Source: Oscillospiraceae bacterium (GTDB lineage Bacteria > Bacillota > Clostridia > Oscillospirales > Oscillospiraceae). From it: a DNA stretch of 5,466 bases. Under the pieces are notes generated by a model. It was not told the origin of the DNA. It made no database searches and was given only the letters and a program-made list of their open reading frames with translations. Location of the stretch: assembly GCA_029065305.1 (NCBI GenBank), contig JAIEIQ010000367.1, positions 1 to 5,466 on the forward strand, read 5' to 3'. A program made the translations under genes and the position numbers. How positions within the stretch are numbered: position 1 is the stretch's first letter; each line of letters starts with the position of its first letter. Below are positions 1 through 5,466 of the stretch, in pieces.

Positions 1-42
1 AATGCATTGGCGGGGGGGCGCGGTGTGGTGTATACGAGACTG
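1..42. other. Probable residual sequencing adapter (degenerate Tn5/Nextera mosaic end) at left contig edge
   Basis: Bases 24-42 match the 19-bp Tn5 mosaic end AGATGTGTATAAGAGACAG at 14 of 19 positions, and the inner 15 bases (28-42) at 13 of 15. Continuing outward, bases 9-23 resemble the Nextera read-2 adapter arm, with most mismatches being T read as G. That leaves exactly eight bases (1-8, AATGCATT) where an index would lie. Homology of the minus-strand protein to its family ends at the Ser codon at 44-46, right where the adapter match begins. The family match and the coordinates are seen in the sequence; the artefact interpretation is inference. Genuine genomic sequence would be the alternative. 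Confidence 0.72.
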
Positions 43-1030
43 TGCTGAGGGTCCCGTGGACCAGCTCCATGGTGCGGGTGAAGAGGGTGGGCGGGGTGAA
101 GCGGCCATGCCGGGTCATGATGTCGATGAGGTCCTTCTCCTTGTTGAGAAGATATTGGCAGGCCAGCTTGTAGGCCAGCTGCTTCCCCCTCTGGAGGCCG
201 TAGAGCTTGTGGTCCAGGATGTTGTTGTACACGCAGTACAGGCAGAAGTCCAGCAGGCCGGGGATCACCACCTCGGCCCCCTCGTCCACCAAAAACTGCT
301 CCAGGTTGTTGTTGCCCAGGGGGGAGTACTTGACAAAGATCTCCCCCACAACCCCCACCATGACCTTCTCCGAGCGCACCACCGGCAGGGCGGCGAACTC
401 GTCGAGGATTCTGCGGTAGTTGGCCTTCACCTGCCGGTAGCCGCCGCCGGAGGCCAGCTCCCCGGCAAGCCGCTCCGTCCACCGGTCCGCCAGGGCCTGG
501 GCCGCGCCCTTCTCCCGCTCGTAGGGCTTGCACTGGTTCACCAGGGTCATCAGCAGATCCCCGTAGAGCACGCCGTACATCATCTTTGCGATCAGCGGCA
601 GGGTCAGCTGGAAGCCCGGGTGCTTCTCCAGCCCCGCCAGGGACAGGGAGATCACCGGCACAAACCCCAGCCCCGCCTTCTCCAGGGCCTTGCGCAGCAG
701 GTGGATGTAGTTGGACGCCCGGCAGCCCCCGCCGGTCTGGAACAGGATGAGCGCCACCTTCTCCGGGTCGTATTTCCCGCTCTGGAGGGCGTCGATAAAC
801 TGCCCGATAACCAGAATGGCCGGGTAGCAGGTGTCGTTATGTACGTATTTCAGCCCCGCCTCGGCGATGCGGGGCCCGCTGGTCTCCAGCAGCTCCACCT
901 TGTAGCCGCTGCGCTCCATGACCCGGCCGATGAGCTGGAAGTGCATGGGCAGCATGTTGGGCACCAGGATGGTGTGGGTATCCTTCATTTCTTCTGTAAA
1001 GACTACATAGCCTCTTTCTTTGTCAACCAT
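43..1030 (-). CDS. 2-hydroxyacyl-CoA dehydratase-related (HgdB-like/COG3580-type) protein, 3' end missing
   Basis: Reading the minus strand from the ATG at 1030-1028 gives an open frame of about 329 reliable residues that stays open to the window edge. It starts MVDKERGYVVFTEEMKDTHT and continues with ILVPNMLPMHF, which resembles the C-terminal module of the large clostridial activase/dehydratase proteins. Conserved-looking cysteines occur in NDTCYP (Cys68) and TGGGCRASNY (Cys103). A second Rossmann-like half begins near residue 222 (VMVGVVGEIFVKYSPLGNNN), followed by DFCLYCVYNN (Cys263, Cys266). In the family this module is related to HgdB-type iron-sulfur subunits that accept an electron from an ATP-dependent activator; the substrate here is unknown. 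AAAGGAA lies 8 bases before the ATG. An in-frame ATG at 1057 has no good ribosome site. The expected SLGNQTGEGW-type motif should follow residue 329, but the frame enters adapter-like sequence instead, so the last residues toward base 2 are probably not real. The gene lies 69 bp downstream of the VOC gene on the same strand. Confidence 0.85.
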
Positions 1031-1038
1031 AAATTCGG

Positions 1039-1047
1039 TTCCTTTCC
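1039..1047 (-). promoter_or_regulatory. Ribosome binding site of the HgdB-like gene
   Basis: The minus strand reads GGAAAGGAA, with 8 bases between it and the ATG at 1030-1028. This favours that start over the in-frame upstream ATG at 1057. Having its own strong site means the gene can be translated independently of the VOC gene. Confidence 0.6.
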
Positions 1048-1076
1048 AATGCCGCATTCTCAGAGCACACATGACC

Positions 1077-1099
1077 GTTCCAGCAGGGTGAGCCGGAAC
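1077..1099 (-). repeat. Small inverted repeat just after the VOC stop codon
   Basis: Arms GTTCC-x-GC and GC-x-GGAAC pair across a 7-base loop with one internal mismatch (1077-1084 with 1092-1099). It begins at the base after the VOC stop. No T-run follows on the minus strand, so it is not a convincing terminator. It could be a weak mRNA processing or stabilising hairpin, or chance. Confidence 0.3.
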
Positions 1100-1495
1100 C
1101 TACTGCTTTACCGTGCTCAGGCAAAACGGATGTCCCTCCGGGTCAAACATCACCGTTGACGTTTCAAAATACTGTATTTCCGACTTTTTTGCGCCGCAGC
1201 GCAGCGCGTGGGCAACTCCCTCGTCCAGGTTTTCAACGAGGAAATCAATGTGGGCCATCTGCTGCTGCTTCCCGGTCCTCCAGGGCCATACCGGCGGTTC
1301 ATATTCTTCTACTTCCTGAAAAGCCAAAATCCAGCCCTGCGGGGAGCGCAGTCCGGCCCATCCGTTGCCAGACAAGATTTTTTCCCATCCTAATAAATTC
1401 ACGTAAAAATCCGCCAAAGCATTTGCATTTTTGCAGTCGTACGCAAAACCTGCTACATCATTTATGTAATCTTTTCGCATTTCAATTTCTCCCAC
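1100..1495 (-). CDS. VOC family protein (glyoxalase-like domain)
   Basis: This is a 131-residue protein of single-domain VOC (vicinal oxygen chelate) size. Seen in the sequence: an N-terminal strand and helix with DVAGFAYDCKNANALADFY (residues 13-31) followed by LLGWE; a second module starting at AHIDFLVENLDEGVAHAL (81-98); and the closing signature DPEGHPFCL (118-126). This order is typical of glyoxalase-like VOC proteins. His82 and His122 are visible, but the first-strand metal ligand usual in true glyoxalase I is not obvious, so no reaction can be assigned. The GTG start at 1495 has AAGGAG 7 bases upstream, inside the end of the preceding gene. An ATG at 1480 with GGGAG 8 bases upstream is an equally reasonable start and gives 126 aa. 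Two bases separate the GTG from the upstream stop, which suggests translational coupling. By hand count 175 of 360 bases in 1141-1500 are G or C, against 60-75% in sampled lines of the upstream gene, which hints at acquisition from elsewhere. Confidence 0.88.
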   Translation of the reverse strand: MGEIEMRKDYINDVAGFAYDCKNANALADFYVNLLGWEKILSGNGWAGLRSPQGWILAFQEVEEYEPPVWPWRTGKQQQMAHIDFLVENLDEGVAHALRCGAKKSEIQYFETSTVMFDPEGHPFCLSTVKQ

Positions 1496-1508
1496 TGCTA
1501 AACTCCTT
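1489..1508 (-). promoter_or_regulatory. Two alternative ribosome binding sites for the VOC gene
   Basis: AAGGAG (1508-1503) lies 7 bases before the GTG at 1495 and falls in the last codons of the activase gene. GGGAG (1493-1489) lies 8 bases before the ATG at 1480. Both are well placed, so the true start cannot be decided from sequence alone. The first would couple translation to the upstream gene. Confidence 0.55.
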
Positions 1509-4434
1509 TTTCTTCCAGTGCGCCGATGAGGCTCCTGAGCCGGATCTTCACCGCCCCCAGGTTGGTGATCTCATCGATCTTGATCTGAGTGTAGAGCTTC
1601 CCGGCTTCCTCCAGAATCCGCCGCACCTCGTCGGTGGTGATGGCGTCCACCCCGCAGCCGAAGCTGACGAGCTGCACCAGCTGCACGTCCGGGTTCTCGC
1701 AGGCGAACCGGGCCGCCCGGTAGAGCCGCGCGTGGTAGGTCCACTGGTTGAGCACGTGGACTGGCACCGGGTCCGCCAGATGGCACACGCTGTCCTCGCT
1801 GACCACGACAAAGCCCAGGGAGGAGGCCAGCTTGTCAATCCCGTGGCCGATCTCCGGGTCGATGTGGTAGGGACGGCCCGCCAGCACCATGATCCGCTTC
1901 CCGTGCTCCCGGGCCCAGGCCACCGCCTCCTCGCCCTTTTTCCGGACAGCCAGCATATGGGCCTCGTAGGCCGCGAAGGCGGCGTTCACCGCCCTGCGGA
2001 CCTCTTTTTTGGTGATATCCCGGAACACCGGGGATAGACAGGCGCAGAGCTCCTTTGTCAGCTCCCGCCGGTCGTTGATGTTCAGGAAGGGGTAGAGGAA
2101 CCGGGTCCGGGCCAGATCGTCCATGTTGCCCCGAAGGAGCTCCGCGTAGTAGGCCACCACCGGGCAGTTGTAGTGGTTGTCGCTCTCCCCCTCGTCCATG
2201 TTGTAGGTCAGGCTGGGGTAGAAAATCGCGTCCGCTCCCCGCTCCAGCAGCACCTCTATGTGCCCGTGCATGATCTTGGCCGGGTAGCAGGCGGTGTCCG
2301 AGGGGATGGAGAACTGCCCCTTCTCATAGATACGCCGGCTGGACAGCCCCGAGACCTCCACCTTGAAGCCCAGGTCCGTAAAAAACGCGCGCCACAGGGG
2401 CAGCAGCTCGTACATTCCCAGGGCCAGGGGCAGGCCGATGGTCCCCCGGGTCTCCGCCCCGGGGGCCGGGGAGAGGAGGGCGTCCCGCTTCCAGGCGTGG
2501 AGGTTGGGCAGCTCCTCGCCGCCGCCCAGTCCCAGTCCCTTCTGGCACTGGTTGCCGGAGATGAATTTCTTCTTGTTCCCGCCGAAGCTGTTGACCGTCA
2601 GGCGGCAGTGGTTGGCGCAACCCTGGCAGACCGCAGCCTTGGCCGTGTGCTGGAAGGCCCGGAGATCTTCCGGGGAGATCAGCGTGCTCTCCCGCAGATC
2701 CATGGCGTACAGCGCCGCGCCGTAGGCCCCCATGAGCCCGGCGATGGCGGGGCGGATGACCTCCCTGCCCAGCTCCTGCTCAAAGGCCCGGAGGACGGCG
2801 TCGTTGTAGAACGTGCCCCCCTGGACCACCACATGCTCCCCCAGCTCCCCGGCGCTGCCGGCCCGGATGACCTTGTAGATGGCGTTCTTCACCACGCTGA
2901 CGGAGAGGCCGGCGGAGATGTCCTCCACCGTGGCCCCGTCCTTCTGGGACTGCTTGACGGAGGAGTTCATGAACACGGTGCACCGGCTCCCCAGATTTAC
3001 CGGGGCCTCCGCGTGGAGGCCCTTTTCCGCGAAGGACGCCACGTCATAGCCCATGGACCGGGCAAAGGTTTCGATAAAGGACCCGCAGCCCGAGGAGCAG
3101 GCCTCGTTGAGCATGATGGAGTCGATGGCCCCGTTTTTGATCTTGAAGCACTTGATGTCCTGGCCCCCGATGTCCAGAATGAAGTCCACCTGGGGGCAGA
3201 AATATTTGGCGGCGGTGTAGTGGGCGATGGTCTCCACCACGCCCCGGTCCACGCCGAAGGCCGCCTTGATCAGCTCCTCGCCGTAGCCGGTGACGGCGCT
3301 GCCGCAAATTCGCACCCGGTCCCCGCAGAGCTCGTAGAGCTTCTCCAGCTGCTCCCGGACGATCTCCACCGGGTTGCCCCGGTTGGAGCTGTAGTAGGTG
3401 TAGAGGAGCTCCCGGTTCTCCCCCAGCAGCGCGGCCTTGGTGGTGGTACTGCCGCAGTCGATGCCCAGCCAGGCGTCCCCGGTGTAGGAGGAGAGCTCCC
3501 GCTTCTCCACCGTGGCGGCGGCGTGGCGGGCCTGGAACTGCTTATAATCCGCCTCCGAGGCGAACAGCGGCGGCAGGAGGTTGGCCGTGTCCCGGACGGC
3601 GGAGGCGTTCTCCAGCTTCCTGCGCAGCCGGGCCATGGTACAGCTCTCCCCGGCGCTCAGGGCGTAGAGCGCCGCCCCCATGGCCACGGCGAACCGGCCG
3701 TACTCCGGGAACACCGCCTCCTCGTCCGTCAGCTTCAGCGTCTCCTGGAACCGCCTGCGCAGGCCCTTGCAATAGTACAGGGGCCCGCCCAGGAAAAGGA
3801 CTTTTCCTGTGATCCGCCGGCCCTGGGCCAGGCCGGCGATGGTCTGATTGACCACCGCCTGGTAGATGCTGGCGGCTACGTCGGCGTGCTTGGCCCCCTG
3901 GTTCAGGAGGGGCTGGATGTCCGTCTTGGCGAATACGCCGCAGCGGCTGGCGATGGGGTAGAGCCGGGTGCTCTGCAAGCTCAGCTCGTCCAGCTCGTCA
4001 GCGGTGACGTTCAGGAGGGTGGCCATCTGGTCGATAAAGGCCCCGGTGCCGCCGGCGCAGGAGCCGTTCATCCGCTCGTCGATGCCGCCGTCAAAGAAGA
4101 TGATCTTGGCGTCCTCGCCCCCCAGCTCCACCACGGCGGCGGCGTCGGGCTCCAGCCGCCGCACCACCTCCCCGGTGGCGAAGACCTCCTGGACGAAGCT
4201 CACCCCGGCGCTCTCCGCCAGCCCCAGGCCGGCGGAGCCGGAGATAGCCGCCATCAGGGGCCGGTCCCCGGCGAAGGGCGCGGCCTCGGCCAGCAGCTCC
4301 AGGGTTTTCTGCCGCACCTGGGAGAAATGGCGTTGGTAGTTCTGATATAGGATTTTTCCGTCCTCCACAAGGACCACCTTGGCGGTGGTGGAGCCGATGT
4401 CGATGCCGAGAGACAGGCCGGTGGTTCCGCTCAT
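1498..4434 (-). CDS. Acyl-CoA dehydratase activase-like protein (two ASKHA domains plus DUF2229-type region)
   Basis: This 978-residue cytosolic protein is of the BadF/BadG/BcrA/BcrD/HgdC activator type. ASKHA domain 1 spans roughly residues 6-260: IDIGSTT at 11-17, ELGGEDAK at 103-110, NGSCAGGTGAF with Cys126, and SRCGVFAKTD with Cys165. Domain 2 spans roughly 322-578: IDCGSTTTK at 325-333, DIGGQDIK at 421-428, NEACSSGCGSFIE with Cys446 and Cys450, and SRCTVFMNSS with Cys485. A four-cysteine motif follows (Cys603, 606, 610, 630), then a DUF2229-type region (about 663-770: PSDTACYPAK, PSLTYNMDEGE). Last come LAGRPYHIDPEIGHGI (851-866) and VSFGCGVDAITTDE (923-936). In HgdC, two equivalent cysteines per subunit hold one [4Fe-4S] cluster between two subunits, and ATP hydrolysis drives electron transfer to a dehydratase. 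Both ASKHA halves here keep the nucleotide and cysteine motifs, so one chain may act as an internal pseudo-dimer (inference). Substrate and partner are not known; the HgdB-like protein downstream is the natural candidate. An in-frame stop two codons upstream fixes the earliest start at 4434. Confidence 0.93.
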   Translation of the reverse strand: MSGTTGLSLGIDIGSTTAKVVLVEDGKILYQNYQRHFSQVRQKTLELLAEAAPFAGDRPLMAAISGSAGLGLAESAGVSFVQEVFATGEVVRRLEPDAAAVVELGGEDAKIIFFDGGIDERMNGSCAGGTGAFIDQMATLLNVTADELDELSLQSTRLYPIASRCGVFAKTDIQPLLNQGAKHADVAASIYQAVVNQTIAGLAQGRRITGKVLFLGGPLYYCKGLRRRFQETLKLTDEEAVFPEYGRFAVAMGAALYALSAGESCTMARLRRKLENASAVRDTANLLPPLFASEADYKQFQARHAAATVEKRELSSYTGDAWLGIDCGSTTTKAALLGENRELLYTYYSSNRGNPVEIVREQLEKLYELCGDRVRICGSAVTGYGEELIKAAFGVDRGVVETIAHYTAAKYFCPQVDFILDIGGQDIKCFKIKNGAIDSIMLNEACSSGCGSFIETFARSMGYDVASFAEKGLHAEAPVNLGSRCTVFMNSSVKQSQKDGATVEDISAGLSVSVVKNAIYKVIRAGSAGELGEHVVVQGGTFYNDAVLRAFEQELGREVIRPAIAGLMGAYGAALYAMDLRESTLISPEDLRAFQHTAKAAVCQGCANHCRLTVNSFGGNKKKFISGNQCQKGLGLGGGEELPNLHAWKRDALLSPAPGAETRGTIGLPLALGMYELLPLWRAFFTDLGFKVEVSGLSSRRIYEKGQFSIPSDTACYPAKIMHGHIEVLLERGADAIFYPSLTYNMDEGESDNHYNCPVVAYYAELLRGNMDDLARTRFLYPFLNINDRRELTKELCACLSPVFRDITKKEVRRAVNAAFAAYEAHMLAVRKKGEEAVAWAREHGKRIMVLAGRPYHIDPEIGHGIDKLASSLGFVVVSEDSVCHLADPVPVHVLNQWTYHARLYRAARFACENPDVQLVQLVSFGCGVDAITTDEVRRILEEAGKLYTQIKIDEITNLGAVKIRLRSLIGALEEKGV

Positions 4435-4447
4435 GTTCTATATCCGG

Positions 4448-4466
4448 CGCCCCGGACGTCGGGGCG
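4448..4466 (-). promoter_or_regulatory. Leader hairpin between a Shine-Dalgarno-like site and the activase start codon
   Basis: CGCCCCG (4448-4454) and CGGGGCG (4460-4466) form a perfect 7-bp stem around a 5-base loop, ending 13 bases before the activase ATG. On the minus strand the purine-rich GGAAAGGAA sits just upstream of the hairpin, too far from the ATG for normal spacing unless the stem loops out. No good ribosome site lies between the hairpin and the ATG. The structure is seen in sequence; a role in translation control is inference. Confidence 0.4.
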
Positions 4467-4516
4467 TTTCCTTTCCAAAAGGGCGCGATTAGGCCCGTTT
4501 TCATGTTTCAAGAGGC

Positions 4517-4545
4517 ATTATAGCACAAATCCGCGCCGATGTTTA
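4517..4545 (-). promoter_or_regulatory. Predicted sigma-A promoter for the activase operon
   Basis: On the minus strand a perfect -10 TATAAT lies at 4522-4517, preceded by TGC (an extended -10). A 17-base spacer separates it from TAAACA at 4545-4540, which matches 4 of 6 bases of the -35 consensus. Transcription would start near 4510, leaving a leader of about 75 bases that contains the hairpin next to the start codon. It would drive the activase, VOC and HgdB-like genes together. Confidence 0.65.
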
Positions 4546-4606
4546 TGGACAATCTGTAAAACTTGCGTTAAGGATTTCACAGACTTTTTGCCTTTATTAC
4601 TGGGAA

Positions 4607-4680
4607 CGGAGGCGGGAGGCGCTTTTCGGGGAGATCCGCCCGGTCGGAACGTCCCGGGCGAAAAGCCAGCGGAGGCGGGA
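4607..4680. repeat. 11-bp direct repeats flanking a strong inverted repeat between divergent promoters
   Basis: CGGAGGCGGGA occurs perfectly at 4607-4617 and 4670-4680, 63 bp apart and in the same orientation. Between them, GCTTTTCG (4621-4628) is the exact reverse complement of CGAAAAGC (4659-4666), and a competing inner stem pairs CGCCCGG (4637-4643) with CCGGGCG (4654-4660). The inner stem stacks directly on AAAAGC, so one extended hairpin with a 10-base bulge is possible. No T-run follows on either strand, so this is not an intrinsic terminator. It lies between the two divergent promoters, so a regulator-binding region or the footprint of a small mobile element are both open. No function can be assigned. 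Confidence 0.5.
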
Positions 4681-4689
4681 AACTTTGCC

Positions 4690-4718
4690 TTTACCTTTTC
4701 CGCTTTTTTTGCTATACT
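4690..4718 (+). promoter_or_regulatory. Predicted sigma-A promoter for recJ
   Basis: TTTACC (4690-4695) matches 4 of 6 bases of the -35 consensus. A 17-base spacer containing a T-run leads to TATACT (4713-4718), preceded by TGC, an extended -10. The predicted start is near 4725, giving a leader of about 60 bases. An imperfect dyad, CTATACTA and TAGT-T-ATAG (4712-4731, one bulged T), overlaps the -10 and the start point and could be an operator. Confidence 0.65.
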
Positions 4719-4770
4719 AGAATAGTTATAGTAGCGGCAGCTCCCGCCCGGGGGATGCCGTGCGCTGAGA

Positions 4771-4788
4771 GAGGGGGGGATTGCCTTG
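4771..4788 (+). promoter_or_regulatory. Ribosome binding site and TTG start codon of recJ
   Basis: GAGGGGGGG (4771-4779) lies about 6-8 bases before the TTG at 4786. No in-frame ATG lies nearby upstream; the ATG at 4755 is out of frame. The N-terminus MKYTRW produced by this start fits RecJ proteins of Firmicutes, so the TTG is preferred. Confidence 0.6.
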
Positions 4789-5433
4789 AAATATACGCGC
4801 TGGACAAGCGGCGGCCGCGATGAAGCGGCGCTGGAGCGCCTGCGGGAGGCGGGCTATCCCCGGCTCCTCTCCGCCGTGCTGGCCTCCCGGGGCGTGGGCA
4901 CGCCGGAGGAGGCCGCTCTCTTCCTGGACCGGGACCGCTCCCTGAGCTGGTCCCCCATGCGTATGCGGGATATGGACCGGGCTGTGGCCCGGATTGAGAC
5001 GGCCATTGCCGCCGGGGAGCGGATCGCCGTCTTCGGCGATTACGACGTGGACGGCATCACCGCCACGGTGCTGCTGGTGGACTACCTCCGCTCCCGGGGA
5101 GCGGACTGCGAAAAATACATCCCCCGCCGGGTGGAGGACGGCTACGGCCTGGGCCGGGAGCCCCTGCGGACCCTCCGGGAGCGGGGGGTGAGCCTGGTGA
5201 TCACGGTGGACTGCGGCATCACCGGCGTGGAGGAGGCCCGCTACGCCAGGGAGATCGGGCTGGATCTGGTCATCACGGACCACCACGAGTGCAAGGACAC
5301 CCTGCCCGAGGCGGTGGCGGTGGTGGACCCCCGGAGGCCGGACTGCCCCTACCCCTTCAAGCACCTGGCCGGGGTGGGGGTGGCGCTGAAGCTGGTGCTG
5401 GCCATGGGGGAGCGCCGGGGGGGGGCCGTGTAG
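4786..5433 (+). CDS. recJ: Single-stranded-DNA-specific exonuclease RecJ, N-terminal part, cut by the window edge
   Basis: RecJ degrades single-stranded DNA 5' to 3' in recombination and mismatch or excision repair, using two metal ions held by DHH-family motifs. Seen here: motif I FGDYDVDG at residues 83-90, motif II VDCG at 141-144, the signature DHH at 165-167, then DPRRPDCPYPFKHLAGVGVALKL (181-203), all in the expected order and spacing. Only about 210 residues are present, while RecJ proteins are usually 560 residues or more; the rest of the DHH domain, DHHA1 and the OB fold are absent. The frame meets TAG at 5431-5433 just after a run of nine G (5417-5425). The residues after LAMGE do not resemble RecJ, and adapter-like sequence follows. 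The stop is therefore probably a low-quality contig-end error rather than a real truncation. The gene is transcribed divergently from the activase operon and shares no obvious function with it. Confidence 0.9.
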   Translation: MKYTRWTSGGRDEAALERLREAGYPRLLSAVLASRGVGTPEEAALFLDRDRSLSWSPMRMRDMDRAVARIETAIAAGERIAVFGDYDVDGITATVLLVDYLRSRGADCEKYIPRRVEDGYGLGREPLRTLRERGVSLVITVDCGITGVEEARYAREIGLDLVITDHHECKDTLPEAVAVVDPRRPDCPYPFKHLAGVGVALKLVLAMGERRGGAV

Positions 5434-5447
5434 CCCGGCAAAGCCCC

Positions 5448-5466
5448 CTGCCTGTAAAACACAGAG
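5448..5466. other. Probable residual adapter (reverse-complement Tn5 mosaic end) at right contig edge
   Basis: The last 19 bases align without gaps to the reverse-complement mosaic end CTGTCTCTTATACACATCT at 12 of 19 positions, 12 of the first 16. The match is weaker than at the left edge. Its orientation mirrors the left copy and it ends exactly at the window end. Low-quality genomic sequence is the alternative. Confidence 0.5.

Noticed and set aside
2..1159. A 385-codon open frame on the plus strand
   Set aside because: It is antisense to the HgdB-like gene and starts inside adapter-like sequence. The minus-strand frame has conserved motifs and a good ribosome site; this frame has neither.
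2173..4350. A 725-codon open frame on the plus strand opposite the activase gene
   Set aside because: It is the antisense shadow of a GC-rich gene. Its translation is rich in Gly, Pro, His, Val and Leu with no recognisable motif, while the minus strand carries clear ASKHA motifs throughout.
4448..4470. Hairpin followed by GTTT read on the plus strand as an intrinsic terminator
   Set aside because: No plus-strand gene lies upstream to terminate, and the T-run is only three bases. The hairpin is better described as part of the minus-strand leader.
4091..4504. A 137-codon minus-strand frame starting with MKTGLIAPFWKG, overlapping the activase start
   Set aside because: It is out of frame with the activase, becomes Arg/Gly-rich once inside that gene, and lacks a good ribosome site. 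Its ATG lies about 6 bases from the predicted transcript start.
4749..4785. Resemblance to a TPP riboswitch (CGGGGGATGCC followed by CTGAGA)
   Set aside because: Only the 5' thi-box-like half is present. The pyrophosphate-binding half expected downstream (ACCTGAT...ATGCCAGCG-like) is absent, and recJ is not a thiamin gene.

Overview
The window looks like one contig from a GC-rich anaerobic Firmicute, most likely a gut Clostridia/Oscillospiraceae-type bacterium. This is inferred from the two-ASKHA acyl-CoA dehydratase activase family, purine-rich Shine-Dalgarno sites, GTG/TTG starts and about 60-75% G+C in the sampled coding lines. No database search was possible.

Layout. On the minus strand, read right to left, three genes form an apparent operon. 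The first is a 978-aa activase-like protein (4434-1498) with two ASKHA ATPase domains, a four-cysteine motif and a DUF2229-type region. A small VOC/glyoxalase-like protein (1495-1100) starts two bases after its stop. The third is an HgdB-like / COG3580-type 2-hydroxyacyl-CoA dehydratase-related protein (1030 down to about 43), which runs off the left edge. In many Clostridia the first and third modules form one polypeptide of roughly 1400 aa. Here they are separate and an AT-richer VOC gene sits between them, which is the main biological oddity.

The 351-bp gap 4435-4785 is a divergent control region. It holds a minus-strand promoter with a perfect TATAAT, a leader hairpin next to the activase start, an 11-bp direct repeat flanking a strong inverted repeat, and an extended -10 promoter driving a plus-strand gene. 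That gene (4786 onward) is the N-terminal part of the single-strand exonuclease RecJ, with DHH motifs intact, and it is cut by the right edge.

Both ends appear to carry error-laden Tn5/Nextera mosaic-end (sequencing adapter) sequence in the inward-facing orientation expected of untrimmed library adapters (1-42 and 5448-5466). The terminal codons of the HgdB-like gene and the apparent stop of recJ should therefore not be trusted. I saw no tRNA, rRNA, CRISPR array, insertion sequence or clear intrinsic terminator.
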